Assembly (NCBI RefSeq): GCF_008065115.1
Contig: NZ_CP042913.1
Span: 4,971,257-5,035,256 of the forward strand
DNA length: 64,000 nucleotides
Direction of reading: 5' to 3'
Source: Bythopirellula goksoeyrii
GTDB lineage: Bacteria; Planctomycetota; Planctomycetia; Pirellulales; Lacipirellulaceae
Shown piece by piece: positions 63,475-64,000 of the stretch. Under the pieces are notes generated by a model that saw nothing but the letters and a program-made list of their open reading frames with translations, was not told the origin of the DNA and searched no databases. Made by a program: the position numbers and the translations under genes. Each line of letters starts with the position of its first letter. Within the stretch, counting starts at the first letter, position 1.

Positions 63475-64000
63475 TTATTGTGCCGGCTCACCGATTACTT
63501 GCCCCTCTTCGTTCAACACTTGCTCAAGTACTTCTAGCAGTTGTTCCGGGGCTGCGGGGCCTCCACCGATGAGTACCGAAGCGATCTTGCCATCGGCGTC
63601 GATGACGACAGTTTGGGGGATGGCTGTCACGGCATACTTGCCCGCCGCTGCTCCGTCGATATCCAACAAGACTTGTGGGGAGATTTGCATACGTTCAATG
63701 GCCGCTTGCACGGTCAGGGCATCTTCCTGCATATTTACTGCGATCAATTCCACCTGGGCGGATGCCATGTTGTTGATAGCAGTTTCTAATAGCGGCATCG
63801 TCTGTACACAGGGTCCGCACCAACTGGCCCAGAAATCAAGGACGATAATCTTGCCTCGCTTGTTGCTGAGTCGAAACTCATCGCCACTGAGATTCTTGAG
63901 ATGGAAGTCGGGCGCATCCTGTCCGATCAGGGGTGATTGAGCACCAGGATTCATAGCATCACTTGGGGCTCCCTCTTCTTGCGCAAACTGTGGATCGGTG
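63475..64000 (-). CDS. TlpA-like thioredoxin-domain protein, C-terminal part
   Basis: The thioredoxin domain is clear: GQDAPDFHLKNLSGDEFRLS, the active site LDFWASWCGPCVQTMPLLE (Cys-Gly-Pro-Cys), VELIAVNMQE and the cis-proline loop AIPQTVVIDADGKI. An ATG at 63954 exists, but the frame stays open through TDPQFAQEEGAPSDA to the right edge of the window, so the gene probably starts beyond it. TlpA/ResA-type proteins are membrane- or periplasm-located disulfide reductants; many planctomycete versions carry a long N-terminal domain before the thioredoxin part. Partial gene. Confidence 0.87.
   Translation of the reverse strand, partial: TDPQFAQEEGAPSDAMNPGAQSPLIGQDAPDFHLKNLSGDEFRLSNKRGKIIVLDFWASWCGPCVQTMPLLETAINNMASAQVELIAVNMQEDALTVQAAIERMQISPQVLLDIDGAAAGKYAVTAIPQTVVIDADGKIASVLIGGGPAAPEQLLEVLEQVLNEEGQVIGEPAQ

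Overview
The window is chromosomal DNA from a planctomycete, most likely of the order Pirellulales. The signs are lineage-typical: two DUF1559 proteins with pilin-like N-terminal methylation motifs, a giant secreted protein with the planctomycete leader motif LLESRQMLS, several dockerin-plus-PEP-CTERM surface proteins, a planctomycete-type cytochrome c fused to leucine-rich repeats, and GAF-HlyD fusion adaptors. The organism and order are inferred from gene content only.

Layout. 0-5.6 kb: an export locus on the minus strand (start of an M50-type putative peptide zinc metalloprotease, a periplasmic HlyD adaptor, a GAF-HlyD fusion) divergent from a TolC-like outer-membrane lipoprotein. 5.6-14.1 kb: a split YeeE/YedE sulfur-compound transporter, a DUF1559 protein, a fatty-acyl-AMP ligase with its own carrier domain, two small envelope proteins and a HerA/DUF87-like ATPase. 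14.1-20.8 kb: a repeat-rich accessory stretch with a GNAT acetyltransferase, a two-gene SIR2 plus Apea-like HEPN module (candidate anti-phage system) whose junction is an attC-like hairpin, and a HigB/HigA-like toxin-antitoxin pair with a palindromic operator. 20.8-29.2 kb: TerC and DedA/YqaA membrane proteins, the 1570-residue surface protein and a second DUF1559 protein. 29.5-35.4 kb: type II NADH dehydrogenase, two overlapping MFS transporters and a class V aminotransferase. 35.9-42 kb: a HAF-repeat PEP-CTERM protein, a membrane LRR protein, a cytochrome-LRR protein and an acyltransferase-like membrane protein. 41.9-51.3 kb: housekeeping genes: DinG-type helicase, thiG, thiS, a CPA2 cation/proton antiporter, a MoxR/Mg-chelatase-like ATPase and uvrB. 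51.5-61.5 kb: two large PEP-CTERM proteins, three small proteins, tRNA-Cys, and an IS200-like (RAYT) element followed by an internally deleted derivative. 61.5-64 kb: a DNase I-fold phosphodiesterase, a HEAT-repeat protein and the C-terminal part of a TlpA-like thioredoxin running off the window.

The most notable observations are: the SIR2-HEPN operon with an attC-like hairpin at its gene junction; a previously unlabelled ~330-bp non-coding repeat present three times (20.2, 38.8 and 55.8 kb); the RAYT element with a MITE-like derivative, both lying between two exact copies of the tRNA-Cys terminator; and a 1434-residue surface protein containing 200-residue repeats with an exact 600-nt period.

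All functional calls are from reading the sequence; no database or structure search was run. Domain positions are approximate.
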